Below are positions 35,709 through 43,590 of a stretch of 50,879 nt of DNA, piece after piece. The position numbers were made by a program, and so were the translations under genes. The stretch is from JBAVEL01 sp049587715 (lineage in GTDB: Bacteria > Bacteroidota > Ignavibacteria > UBA10030 > UBA6906): assembly GCA_049587715.1 (NCBI GenBank), contig JBAVEL010000084.1, positions 1 through 50,879 of the forward strand, read 5' to 3'. The notes under the pieces were generated by a model. That model was not told the origin of the DNA and ran no database searches. It saw only the letters and a list, made by a program, of their open reading frames with translations. Numbering within the stretch: the first letter of the stretch is position 1; each line of letters starts with the position of its first letter.

Positions 35709-35905
35709 GGAGTGCTTCCCGTCTCGGAGGATAAGAAGCGTGTTGAAGATGCTGACTAAGGTATGAATTCCCCCCTGCTTGCACAAGCCGCCCGCCTCCC
35801 CCGGCCGGGGGGTCAGAACAACCTCCGCCCGTCATTTTGACCCGCCGGCCGCCCGCCGGGGGCCCGGAACCCGCCCCCTCGTGGCGGGGGAATCCGGTCG
35901 GGCTC

Positions 35906-35921
35906 TTGCACGGCCTTTGCT
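35906..35921 (+). promoter_or_regulatory. Sigma54-like promoter (one mismatch)
   Basis: TTGCACG-GCCT-TTGCT matches the -24/-12 consensus TGGCACG-N4-TTGCW except for one base in the -24 GG pair; spacing to the GC element is exact (10 bp). It lies 51 bp upstream of the ATG of the 129-residue single-TM protein. The mismatch falls in an important position, so activity is uncertain. Confidence 0.35.
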
Positions 35922-35971
35922 GAGACAGGGGCAGATACGGATGACACGGGCATTTCAGGGGGGGGAAAAGC

Positions 35972-36361
35972 ATGTCACACCAGCAGGTTCTTCTTCTGGT
36001 TCTGGCGGTCTTCATCATCGGGATGACGCTCGCCGTCAGCCTGATTCTCTTCAATGACCAGTCGGCCGGGGCCAACCGGGACGGGCTGACCAGCGATCTC
36101 CTGCGGTTCTCGGTCCGGGCACGCGCCTACTATGTGCGTCCCAAGTCCTGGGGAGGGGGCGAGAAGTCCTTTTCGGGGCTCACGATGGACTACCTCACCT
36201 CCCGTCCGCGGAACGCACACGGCACCTATTCTCTCGTGTCGGTGAGTCCTCAGATGGCGACATTGCGCGGGGTGGGGGTGGCCACGGGGAATGACGGAAA
36301 CCCCGTCACGGTGCACATGACGGTCTTCCCGGACAGCGTGACGCTGAGTCTGCAGAACTGA
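35972..36361 (+). CDS. Small pilin-like single-TM protein of unknown function
   Basis: A 129-residue protein with one N-terminal hydrophobic helix (QQVLLLVLAVFIIGMTLAVS, about 4-23), then a soluble region with Gly-rich loops (KSWGGGEKSFSGLTMDYLTS) and predicted beta strands at the C-terminus (VTVHMTVFPDSVTLSLQN). The layout resembles a pseudopilin without a visible prepilin peptidase site. I do not recognise the family with confidence. The ATG is preceded by AGGGGGGGGAAAAGC. It lies between hisS and tRNA-His on the opposite strand. Confidence 0.75.
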   Translation: MSHQQVLLLVLAVFIIGMTLAVSLILFNDQSAGANRDGLTSDLLRFSVRARAYYVRPKSWGGGEKSFSGLTMDYLTSRPRNAHGTYSLVSVSPQMATLRGVGVATGNDGNPVTVHMTVFPDSVTLSLQN

Positions 36362-36378
36362 GTACCGGGGGGGTGTCG

Positions 36379-36452
36379 TACTGGCGATAGGACTCGAACC
36401 TATGACCCCCAGATCCACAATCTGGTGCTCTAACCAACTGAGCTACGCCAGC
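36379..36452 (-). tRNA. tRNA-His (GTG anticodon), lacking encoded G-1
   Basis: A complete cloverleaf of 74 nt on the minus strand. Acceptor GCTGGCG pairs with CGCCAGT (a G1-U72 wobble, then six Watson-Crick pairs); D arm GCTC/GAGC with loop AGTTGGTTA (extra T20a); anticodon stem CCAGA/TCTGG with loop TTGTGGA (anticodon GTG); variable GGGTC; T arm ATAGG/CCTAT with loop TTCGAGT. The discriminator is A73 and position -1 is T, so the usual G-1:C73 pair of tRNA-His is absent. CCA is not encoded (CGA follows). Confidence 0.95.
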
Positions 36453-36794
36453 AGCGAAACAGCGAACAAATTCCCACCGCAGGGAATTGCCGACCCGCGA
36501 TCCGAGCCCGAAGTGGCCCGGCCAGGTAGCAGATCAGTTAGCACCCCACGAGTGACAACGGATCGCCCTCTCCCCCTCATTCGGCCATTCCGGTAGCCTC
36601 GCAAAGAGGAAAGGGCAATCCAACAGTCGTTCATTTCCGGAATGTTGAATGACTTGAATTGCACCCCAAACATACGAAGGTTTGGTGAACGAGGCAAATC
36701 CGTTCTCAGAGCCAAAGAGCGATCGTCGCAGTCCAGCGGTTCAGAAAGAGTCTGACCCTGATAGCCAAAGAAGAAGGAGTTTGACAGAAGACAG
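36453..36794. other. Non-coding stretch at the island boundary
   Basis: These 342 bp between tRNA-His and the first island gene hold no supported gene. A 7-bp stem with 6-nt loop (AATTCCC...GGGAATT, 36469-36488) followed on the minus strand by TTGTT could be a weak terminator for the leftward island gene and lies 17 bp from the tRNA 5' end. Base composition falls here relative to the chromosome on the left. No tRNA fragment or att repeat is visible. Confidence 0.4.
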
Positions 36795-37073
36795 TCAGGA
36801 CGGGGGTTTAGACCTTCCAAAGTACTTGAGACGAAGAAACACAATCAAGCAACCAAGGGTCACTACGAGAAATTCCATGTAGAGCCTCGATGTGGCGATG
36901 CCGCCCGAAAACATGTACTGCCCAGGTCGGGGTGGAGAAGACAGCAGGAATCCATACTTGACGACGGTTCCGCCCGCGATGTGTAGACTTCCATAGGTGT
37001 AAGGGGGAAAGAGAAGGCAGAGCATGATCAGGCCCATCCATACCATTACAACGATTCGCAACCTATTGTCCAT
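36795..37073 (-). CDS. Small membrane protein, unknown function
   Basis: A 92-residue protein with two hydrophobic segments: RIVVMVWMGLIMLCLLFPPY (about 6-25) and MEFLVVTLGCLIVFLRLKYF (about 66-85). The loop between reads TYGSLHIAGGTVVKYGFLLS and ends in a Gly/Pro turn. The start is well supported: AGGAGG lies 5 bp upstream of the ATG. I do not recognise a family. It is the first gene on the island side of tRNA-His and runs leftward toward it. Confidence 0.7.
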   Translation of the reverse strand: MDNRLRIVVMVWMGLIMLCLLFPPYTYGSLHIAGGTVVKYGFLLSSPPRPGQYMFSGGIATSRLYMEFLVVTLGCLIVFLRLKYFGRSKPPS

Positions 37074-37300
37074 TCAGTCCTCCTGGTTCTTGGATGGCAG
37101 GGTGCTAATGTCACTAAGATCGTTCTCCACTCATTGGGTTACGACTACTCACCCCCCTTCCCTCGTTGGACCACGCGTAGACCGCAGGGGATGTCCCGAT
37201 TGGGTGTGTGCAGCCGGTGTTGCCAGATGCTAGAAACGAGGTGGCACTATCCCGTATGACTGGACCGGCGTGGTCAGTTTCTTGCTTGCTTTCCTCCTGG

Positions 37301-38095
37301 TTACCGGTTCAATCCGAGTATCTCGATGATGGCCTTTCCCCCACGTGTATTCTTCCCGATGTTGCCACTACGGGCTTCACCGGGTCTTGTGTAGCACACG
37401 ACTTGACGGCACGTTTCCGACAAGCCCCAATCCGCCACTCTTCGAGTGCAGACGACCACGACAGCCCCTTTCTCCGCTTTGGGCAGGAGAGTCTCGTGCA
37501 CGAATCGCTTCGCCAGCTGTGCACTGGGTAACGTTTTGAGATCCAACTGCGGAGACCTGTGGGAATGATACGGACAGAGCTCAAGCGTCGCAACCAACGA
37601 TGAAAGCCATTTCAAGGATGCGAGGTATGAAGCACGGTTCTTCTGTTGGCACAAGTCCAGAATATCTTTGAACTTGCCCCGCCAGTAGTCGCTCCCGGAA
37701 TGGCACAGCAATCGTGGGTCGAACATCCAAAAGGGGAACTCCATGTTCTGGAAGTCACCCCTAAGGTTCCGGATCGCAGTCTGCCGACATTCCCTTGAAT
37801 GGGTTTCCACAAAGTAGTCGCTCGCGCCAAAACCCGGGTTTAGATTCAGAAGCACCACCTTGGCTGAGAGGGGATCACCGGTGAATGGGCCCGGCAACAG
37901 GCCAAGGTGCAGTCGTTGTTCATCGACAAGGGGCGATAATGCATCCTTCGTTCCTGCACCCACCTCCGCTACGAATTCCTCATAGGTGCGGTGGGTATAG
38001 TGATCTTCAGGACGTATGAACTCCCTGTCACCCGGGAAGATCATCGGATGTTGGTCAGGATCAAACGCCCTCCAAGCTTTCATCAGGCCTTCCAT
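37301..38095 (-). CDS. Unrecognised protein, weak uracil-DNA-glycosylase-like pattern
   Basis: A 264-residue protein with a strong ribosome site (GAGAGGAG, 6 bp before ATG). The segments AKVVLLNLNPGFGASD (about 79), LVATLELCPYHSHRSPQ (about 168) and GAVVVVCTRRVADWGL (about 215) fall in the order and spacing of UDG-superfamily motifs (phosphate loop, central strand, C-terminal strand). The match is by pattern only and the canonical catalytic residues are not secure. It precedes the UDG-like 40358-41077 gene by two genes on the same strand. I do not assign a function. Confidence 0.8.
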   Translation of the reverse strand: MEGLMKAWRAFDPDQHPMIFPGDREFIRPEDHYTHRTYEEFVAEVGAGTKDALSPLVDEQRLHLGLLPGPFTGDPLSAKVVLLNLNPGFGASDYFVETHSRECRQTAIRNLRGDFQNMEFPFWMFDPRLLCHSGSDYWRGKFKDILDLCQQKNRASYLASLKWLSSLVATLELCPYHSHRSPQLDLKTLPSAQLAKRFVHETLLPKAEKGAVVVVCTRRVADWGLSETCRQVVCYTRPGEARSGNIGKNTRGGKAIIEILGLNR

Positions 38096-38127
38096 GGTTG
38101 GCTCCTCTCCCTATTGTTGTTGTACCA

Positions 38128-38946
38128 TCACCGTGTCTTGCTCCTGCTCGGCAAGCCAAACTTCTTCAACCGGTACCTGAAATTCGCCTCACTCAGCCCG
38201 AGAATCTGAGCGGTACGTGACTGGTTCCACTGGTACGTTTGTAGAGTCCGCCTCAGAATCAACCTCTCGATGATGTACAGCGACCTGTCCAGTGAGAAGG
38301 GCTTCCCCCCTGTGATACTCTCCAGGGCTTCAGCAAGGTGTTGTTCTTCGTTAAGGAACTCGGCGGGCAGCTGGAATGTGGCCGTATGAGATTCCATTAT
38401 GCCTTTGGCGATGACACCATACAGCTCCCGCACATTGCCGGGCCACGGACTGCCCTGCAGCACCCTTATGGCATATCCGTCCACCTCCAGGACCGGTCGC
38501 CTCATCTGCTGACAGAGATCAGAGACTATAGACCGAACGAGTGTCGGGAGCTCACCAAGGCGATCTCGTAGAGGGGGAATAGTGACACGCTCGAAGGAAC
38601 TGAGCCGGAGGAGGAGATCACTCTCGATACTGTCGAGAGACTGGGCTGTTGCGACGACCTTAGCCTTCGTCGTCTTGAGAAACCTGGCGAGGACAACCTG
38701 ACTCTGGGGGAGTAAGCGGTCGACACCGGCAAGGATAAGTGTGGCGTTTGGTTCGCAAGCACCCAGCACCCCCCCCATCTCCTCATCCCGCTGAAGCATC
38801 CGCAGGGGTCTTTTCCCCCTTGCCTGGTGAATCTGCCTTGCGTAGTATCGCCTGCCAACGCCCGGTTCGCCAAGAACTAGGATCCCGGTTTTGGCCTTAG
38901 CCAGTTTGTGGACCTGTCGTGGAGTCATACTTGACGGTGAAACCAT
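38128..38946 (-). CDS. Degenerate sigma54-activator-like regulator with Fis-type HTH
   Basis: A 272-residue protein laid out like the AAA+ and DNA-binding domains of an NtrC-family activator. The Walker A position reads GEPGVGRRYYARQIHQ (Lys replaced by Arg), Walker B reads ATLILAGVDRLLP (the catalytic Asp-Glu pair missing), sensor I is VVATAQSLD, and the GAFTGA sigma54-contact loop is absent because that stretch is deleted. RLSSFERVTIPPLRDRLGEL and SPWPGNVRELYGVI are well preserved. The C-terminus LRRTLQTYQWNQSRTAQILG is a Fis-type helix-turn-helix. It is likely a DNA-binding regulator that no longer uses ATP to drive sigma54. No strong ribosome site precedes the ATG. Confidence 0.85.
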   Translation of the reverse strand: MVSPSSMTPRQVHKLAKAKTGILVLGEPGVGRRYYARQIHQARGKRPLRMLQRDEEMGGVLGACEPNATLILAGVDRLLPQSQVVLARFLKTTKAKVVATAQSLDSIESDLLLRLSSFERVTIPPLRDRLGELPTLVRSIVSDLCQQMRRPVLEVDGYAIRVLQGSPWPGNVRELYGVIAKGIMESHTATFQLPAEFLNEEQHLAEALESITGGKPFSLDRSLYIIERLILRRTLQTYQWNQSRTAQILGLSEANFRYRLKKFGLPSRSKTR

Positions 38947-39055
38947 ACTGAGCAGGGTGCAAATGATGTCACGCCCTTATCCGCATCATGGCCTCATCGG
39001 ATAGGGTGCGACTTGACCGCCATTAGTCACTACGGGTGTTACTCTGGCGCCAGCA

Positions 39056-40168
39056 TTATTGGAGGTACCAATCATAGTAGTCGCGAAGCACCTCCCTCCA
39101 CTTCGAGAACCGTGCGCTGAAGTCATTGAACTCCTCATCGGAAGCCACTTTGCACTCCCATATGAGGTATCCGTCGGATTGTCCTCGCAGTTCGATCAAG
39201 ATGTTCACGGGTTGTGGATCCCCGCCGAGCAAGTATTGGCCTCCGAGACTTACCTCTTCCCACAGCGAAAGCTTCGTGGGGTCCTTCCAGTCGTTTGTGT
39301 CTCCAGATGGTAACGCATATTCAGCAGTCTGGACAAGATCCACGTACGCCGCAAGAGCGAACTCATCCCCGACGTATTCTGGGACCCTGGTCGCCCGGAC
39401 GAACCACGTTGGGTCTGCAAACATGATCCGATACGGCAGGGCCGGGCAAGTGAACCACCTGCCCTCACACTCGCGCTTGTAGAAGTTAACGGCATGACTC
39501 TCCTTCAGTCTTCCGACCTTTGGGTGAGTAAGGTTGTCCATTGGGAGGTCGCTAAGCACGAGTTGGATTGCAGGGATGATCTCACGGATGAGATCCAATT
39601 GGTCGGAATCCCACGCGGATTCCCCTTTCCACAGGAGGTCACCCGCGGGACCCCGCAATTCGATCGCTAATGTGTGCGTATATGATACAACCTGCTGAGC
39701 TGTCTGCGCACTGACTGTCGCCGACCTTGATGCCACAGCGCTGACGGCTCGCGCTATGCTCACACCCAGACCTGATGTAGCACCAGCCCCGGAACTGGTC
39801 GCGATGGCATACATGCCTGTATTGGTAGAGGCGACCGACGAACTGAAGCGGAACTTATCGCTCCTCTCAGTCTTGTATAGCAGTTGGACCACATAGTCGG
39901 AAGGGCCACTCTGGATTGAGAAACCCCTTCGGGTCATTAGATAGGAAAGAATCTCTCTGATTTCCCTGGCCGCGAGTTGCTCATTGCCGAGCAGCGGTGC
40001 GGTAGTACCCGACACCTCAACCTTCACCGTCGCGGGCAACCGTATTGCTTGTTCGGACTTTAGTGAACGGATCCACGGTTGTGGCACCCGGAGGGTCGGC
40101 ACTGTTGCACAAGCCCAGATTATCAATGAGAGCACGAAGCACCAGGACAGTCTCGCGAAGTGTTTCAT
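39056..40168 (-). CDS. Putative lipoprotein, unknown function
   Basis: A 370-residue protein with a signal peptide (MKHFARLSWCFVLSLIIWAC) whose end IWAC may be a lipobox. The N-terminal region VKVEVSGTTAPLLGNEQLAA followed by EILSYLMTRRGFSIQ and DYVVQLLYKTE recalls DUF4136-like periplasmic lipoproteins. A Ser/Ala/Thr/Gly-rich stretch (about 105-160) follows and then a second domain (from about 215) that I do not recognise. The start has GGGAGGGG 7 bp upstream of ATG. Neighbouring genes give no clue to its role. Confidence 0.8.
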   Translation of the reverse strand: MKHFARLSWCFVLSLIIWACATVPTLRVPQPWIRSLKSEQAIRLPATVKVEVSGTTAPLLGNEQLAAREIREILSYLMTRRGFSIQSGPSDYVVQLLYKTERSDKFRFSSSVASTNTGMYAIATSSGAGATSGLGVSIARAVSAVASRSATVSAQTAQQVVSYTHTLAIELRGPAGDLLWKGESAWDSDQLDLIREIIPAIQLVLSDLPMDNLTHPKVGRLKESHAVNFYKRECEGRWFTCPALPYRIMFADPTWFVRATRVPEYVGDEFALAAYVDLVQTAEYALPSGDTNDWKDPTKLSLWEEVSLGGQYLLGGDPQPVNILIELRGQSDGYLIWECKVASDEEFNDFSARFSKWREVLRDYYDWYLQ

Positions 40169-40357
40169 TGCGTTACCCCTCCCATGCGGTGGTAAGCCTT
40201 GACATGACTCTGCAGCGACGACTTCACTGCCTAAGTAATCCGCCCCCCCCGGGTTGTGCTACTCCGTCAGCTGGATGTCGGGCTTCGGTTCCACTTCCTA
40301 TCTCCATATGTTGAACGGCCCGCTCTACGGGGGTCAGGTCAGAGGTGCCGCTTCGTC

Positions 40358-41077
40358 CTACAACTTGAATTCCTCCAGTCTGTCAGCATAGTAGAAGAAC
40401 ATGCCTTGATGCCAGGGCTTGAGGACATCGTCAAACTTCAAGCTGAAAACGCTCTCTCGCAACTGCTGAGAGTAAGGGAGCATTTGCAGGAGATCGTAGG
40501 AGAAGTCCCTAATTGCTCTACCGAGATGGGGTGGTCTCGGCCTGTGAGGGTGCCCACCATATACCCTGCGGAACCGCCAGGCATTGTTCAGAGAATGGTG
40601 CATGAGGTACTCGACATGCTCAGAACCGTACTCCTGCCTCAGGATCGATAATGGTCTACTTCCGAATGATACCAGTGGTGGATTCCCGAAGGCAGACAGC
40701 TCCCTTCTGAGCAGTGGGATCCATCCTTTGTAGCGCTCGTCGCGCTTCTTCCGTGCGTCCCGCAGAGTCATTGCCCCTTTTGAGATATCTGTGATGTAGT
40801 ATTCAAAACTCTTCCCACAGCGAAGGTACAGACAGTAGTGGAGAATGAAGTCTTGGACTGTCGCAAGGAAATTCATGAAGCTTTGTTTTTTCTTGTCGTG
40901 GGGAAGTCCATCGACCTGACTCTGGCGAACGGCTGGTTCCATTGCAACGACGCAAATACGAGGGGATTCTGAAAAAACGGGATTTGGCAGGTAGATAGAT
41001 TTGATCGCAAACTGCTGGTTGTCTCGCTTGATTCTTGCCTTGAACGATCGTTCGAGATCTGCGGGCATTCTGTGCAC
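40358..41077 (-). CDS. Unrecognised protein, second uracil-DNA-glycosylase-like pattern
   Basis: A 239-residue protein starting at GTG (AAGGAG 8 bp upstream; an ATG three codons later is possible). PRICVVAMEPAVRQSQ (about 40), YYITDISKGAM (about 93) followed by a basic helix, and LSAFGNPPLVSFGSRPLSIL (about 127) follow the order of UDG-superfamily motifs, including the final strand-Gly-x-x pattern. The C-terminal half is Arg/His-rich (YGGHPHRPRPPHLGRAIR). The match is by eye and catalytic residues cannot be confirmed. A base-excision or related nucleotide-binding role is possible. Confidence 0.75.
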   Translation of the reverse strand: MHRMPADLERSFKARIKRDNQQFAIKSIYLPNPVFSESPRICVVAMEPAVRQSQVDGLPHDKKKQSFMNFLATVQDFILHYCLYLRCGKSFEYYITDISKGAMTLRDARKKRDERYKGWIPLLRRELSAFGNPPLVSFGSRPLSILRQEYGSEHVEYLMHHSLNNAWRFRRVYGGHPHRPRPPHLGRAIRDFSYDLLQMLPYSQQLRESVFSLKFDDVLKPWHQGMFFYYADRLEEFKL

Positions 41078-41204
41078 TTCATTGGCTCCTTCTGCGTCTA
41101 GAGGCGTGACCGCCCCGACGGTGCGTGCCAGTGCGTGATTTGGATCTCCGGGTTCGGGTTCTTGCCCCCGTCTGGAAGATGCTGATTCTTCCCCATGTCC
41201 ACAA

Positions 41205-41505
41205 TCTCGGGGACAAGATCATGGTGTGCGCTTCAGTCGCGTGGCTCAGGAAGAACGGATCCCCCGGGACCACCCGCTGCAGGCGATCCGCCGGGAGGCA
41301 GACAAGGCCCTTAGATCTCTCGCGGGCCAGTTGTCGCACAAGCACTCGGACATAGGGCCTCCGTGAACCGCTTCTTCATGGCCGGTCTTCCTTGCTTTCC
41401 GGATGTACCAATCCACTCAATATCTAACATCCGAACTGGACCAAGAACTGGAGTGCAGAACCGCTCTTGGCGCACGGAGGTCCTCGGTTTGGACGCTTAG
41501 GAAGC
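41205..41505 (+). pseudogene. IS5-family transposase N-terminal remnant
   Basis: In one frame the DNA reads VAQEERIPRDHPLQAIRREA then DKALRSLAGQLSHKHSDIGPP, a close match to the N-terminus of IS5/IS1182-type transposases (EERIP-DHPL-IR, then LYSxxGRPS). A stop then interrupts. The +1 frame continues with NRFFMAGLPCF, and the original frame resumes with MYQSTQYLTSELDQELECR, like the family YSVRSER-L-EQLDYNLLFRW. Two frameshifts and no downstream catalytic domain show it is a dead fragment. No terminal inverted repeat is visible. Confidence 0.55.
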
Positions 41506-41557
41506 CCGGCATCCGCCGGGATATCAGGCACGGGCAGAGGAGAGAGGCGTCCAGGGT

Positions 41558-42775
41558 CTAATCCTGAATACATCGGATGCTGGACTTCAAAGTGACCACC
41601 GTTGGGTCAAGGGCGATGTAGGGACTGTTGTTGTGCAACTTGAAGTTAAAGTGGCCGCTGGGGGGTGCTGGCGTCGAACTGCTAAAGAAGGCATCTGTCC
41701 CAAGGTATCCGAATACGCCATACCCGCTGCAATTCCCTGCAAGAAGGGCCGAGAATCCGGTCGTATTTGTGCCTTGCCCATTTCCAGTACCTTGGTCTTG
41801 CCGTTTGAGTCTGTTTCCGTCACTAGAAACAAATGTCTGCAACGCCTGGAAATCCACCAGCGTCGGTATGCGCCAACCTGGTGGGCAGATCCCTTGCGTT
41901 CCTGAGGCAATGGTATACTGCATTGCCTCACTCCACAAGTAGAGCCCACCGTACGTAGTGCAGTTTGACGGATTGTTGTCATAACAGTACTTCTCAATCA
42001 CTCCGTTGTCACTCTGAGGTTGGGAGCTCTGGATCATCGTCCCGACATCCAGGTTCTCCTTCAGCCAGCACTGATCATTCACTTGGACTGTGGGGTAGAC
42101 CTTTCCCCCATGACTAACAGTAGGTGGACAGAAGACATAGGTCATTTCGCAATCGTAACGAAGGTTGGCACTACTCAGGAAGACCTCTACAGTGACGGTC
42201 TGATAGTTTGGTTTCACAAACTGCAGCCTCCTCAGACCTTGAGGAACGGTGGGTACTTGGTAGTAGCCACCAAAATCAGAACTGGACCGGAGCTGTGAAG
42301 GTGTTCCATCATCGTTGAGGATTGTCACGCCGACCCCCTGCAAGGGTTGCTGGGTTGTAGCTGACACCACAGTCCCCGAGACAATGTGAGTAAACTGGCT
42401 CGATGTCATCTCTATGTCGCGCACGTTCAGCCCGTCAACAAGTAGGAAGGTGGTCGAATAAGAATCGTAACCCGCCTTGATAGCTGTCAGCATCGTTGTC
42501 CCCGACGCAAGTCCGGGAATCTCGTAAGCTCCGTTCGAACCAGTACTCGCCACGTTTCCTTGGGCCTGAACTGTTACACCGGAGACAGGAATTGTCGTTC
42601 CGGAATAGAATGTATGACCTTGAAGCCTGGAGAGCTGCTGAGAAACGACTGGTTCGTTGGTGGAACAGCTACACCATAGCACCAACCCAGCAACAAGGAT
42701 CACAATGCTACCAGTTAGGCTCACAGAATGCGAGTGGACAGGGGGGTGGGTTAGACCATGGTGATACGTAGACAT
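41558..42775 (-). CDS. FISUMP-domain lipoprotein with carboxypeptidase-regulatory-like repeats
   Basis: A 405-residue secreted protein. A hydrophobic segment (SLTGSIVILVAGLVLWCSC) ends in a possible lipobox. Two carboxypeptidase-regulatory-like (prealbumin-type) domains follow (HTFYSGTTIPVSGVTVQAQG with NGAYEIPGL; SGTVVSATTQQPLQGVGVTI with FGGYYQVP). From about residue 225 comes the FISUMP domain: YPTVQVNDQCWLKENLDVGT, TYGGLYLWSEAMQY, QGICPPGWRIPTLVDFQALQ and SIRCIQD. FISUMP is abundant in Fibrobacter and other FCB bacteria; its function is unknown. The start has GGAAGG about 10 bp upstream. No sorting or secretion genes are adjacent. Confidence 0.87.
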   Translation of the reverse strand: MSTYHHGLTHPPVHSHSVSLTGSIVILVAGLVLWCSCSTNEPVVSQQLSRLQGHTFYSGTTIPVSGVTVQAQGNVASTGSNGAYEIPGLASGTTMLTAIKAGYDSYSTTFLLVDGLNVRDIEMTSSQFTHIVSGTVVSATTQQPLQGVGVTILNDDGTPSQLRSSSDFGGYYQVPTVPQGLRRLQFVKPNYQTVTVEVFLSSANLRYDCEMTYVFCPPTVSHGGKVYPTVQVNDQCWLKENLDVGTMIQSSQPQSDNGVIEKYCYDNNPSNCTTYGGLYLWSEAMQYTIASGTQGICPPGWRIPTLVDFQALQTFVSSDGNRLKRQDQGTGNGQGTNTTGFSALLAGNCSGYGVFGYLGTDAFFSSSTPAPPSGHFNFKLHNNSPYIALDPTVVTLKSSIRCIQD

Positions 42776-42976
42776 GGGCGGCGAGCCTTCCGACGGGTCT
42801 TAGCGCCTCTCCTGGGTTCAGATCCACTAAACAATGGCAGTAGCGAGGCCTTTGTCAGAAGCTAATCAATGGCCAAGAGAGTAGCAAACGCATATCCCTC
42901 CCAAAGATACTACCCGACTAGTTCATGCACAGTGTGGGCAGGGCGAAATCCAAATATCGGGGGGGCCTCCACGACC

Positions 42977-43275
42977 AGTGGTGGGGATGGCACAGCCCAA
43001 GGGGGTCCCCCTCCCGTCTCCCAGGCGAATGGCCCGTTCACAGGTTCTGGGCGGGAAGCTGGGCGAGAAGACAAGCCCTCCCCTGGGTGCCCTACAAGGG
43101 TGGGAGCAATGAACGGGGATTGCTTCGGATGCCTACTGTATTCCATCGGTAAGCGGAGGAGTTCCACCAAGGAGCCCCCCCCCATGCGAATGGTGGGGTG
43201 GGGGTCTGTCCCGTTGGGCATAATGTTGAAATCCCCACCACTCGCGAAGGGGCCCGGAGAATAGACCCCTTCGCG
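42977..43275 (+). ncRNA. Candidate large structured RNA
   Basis: This stretch lies in an 839-bp gene-free gap. AGTGGTGGGGAT (42977-42988) is the exact reverse complement of 43231-43242, giving a 12-bp closing helix. Immediately after it, CGCGAAGGGG (43243-43252) pairs with 43266-43275 (10 bp, 13-nt loop), so the helices could stack. Inside are CCCGTTCA (43033-43040) with 43110-43117, nested CTCCC/GGGAG and CCCT/AGGG hairpins, and a stem at 43177-43198 with one mismatch capped by GCGA. GCGA is a GNRA tetraloop only if the plus strand is transcribed. No known RNA class is recognised, and the open frames here have no homology. Confidence 0.4.
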
Positions 43276-43385
43276 CATCCTTACCCTGCACAATTGGAAG
43301 CAGAGTGCGTTTTGTACGAAATCCTTGCTCCCAACTCCCCACAGTGGAGCTTGGAAGTCCCTCCCTGAAGACCCCCCGCCTCCCC

Positions 43386-43414
43386 GTATCCGCTCTTTCT
43401 CAGAGAGCGGATAC
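43386..43414. repeat. Perfect 11-bp inverted repeat
   Basis: GTATCCGCTCT (43386-43396) and its exact reverse complement (43404-43414) flank a 7-nt loop. Neither strand shows a T-run afterwards, so it is more likely a protein-binding palindrome or RNA hairpin than a terminator. It lies between the structured segment and the TGAGAC cluster. Confidence 0.7.
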
Positions 43415-43475
43415 TTATAGGGGATGTGAGATATGAGAATGTGCCGAAAATGACCTCAAAGTGCCCGTTCTTGCC

Positions 43476-43590
43476 GTCTCAGCCCAAGTGAGACGTCTCA
43501 CCAGCCGGATTCTCTGTATCTCCATCTCTGACAGCGAGATACTGGAGTCTCATTACCACCTATGTCTCATCGAGCCATGAGACTTGAGAC
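43476..43590. repeat. Cluster of seven TGAGAC/GTCTCA boxes
   Basis: The hexamer occurs at 43489, 43578 and 43585 as TGAGAC and at 43476, 43495, 43547 and 43564 as GTCTCA, seven times in 115 bp (about 0.06 expected by chance). Two boxes form the 14-bp palindrome GTGAGACGTCTCAC (43488-43501); two more form the inverted pair GTCTCAT/ATGAGAC (43564-43583). This looks like an operator or iteron array. It lies immediately downstream of the RepA-like ATPase gene. Confidence 0.6.

Noticed and set aside
36379..36452. att duplication of tRNA-His within the window
   Set aside because: No second copy of the tRNA 3' or 5' segment was found up to the right edge.
36443..36844. 133-codon frame on the minus strand
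   Set aside because: It overlaps the tRNA-His gene and has no homology or ribosome site.
42869..43293. Two overlapping frames (plus 42869-43264, minus 42910-43293)
   Set aside because: Neither has homology or a convincing ribosome site, and both are explained by the base-paired segment they cover.
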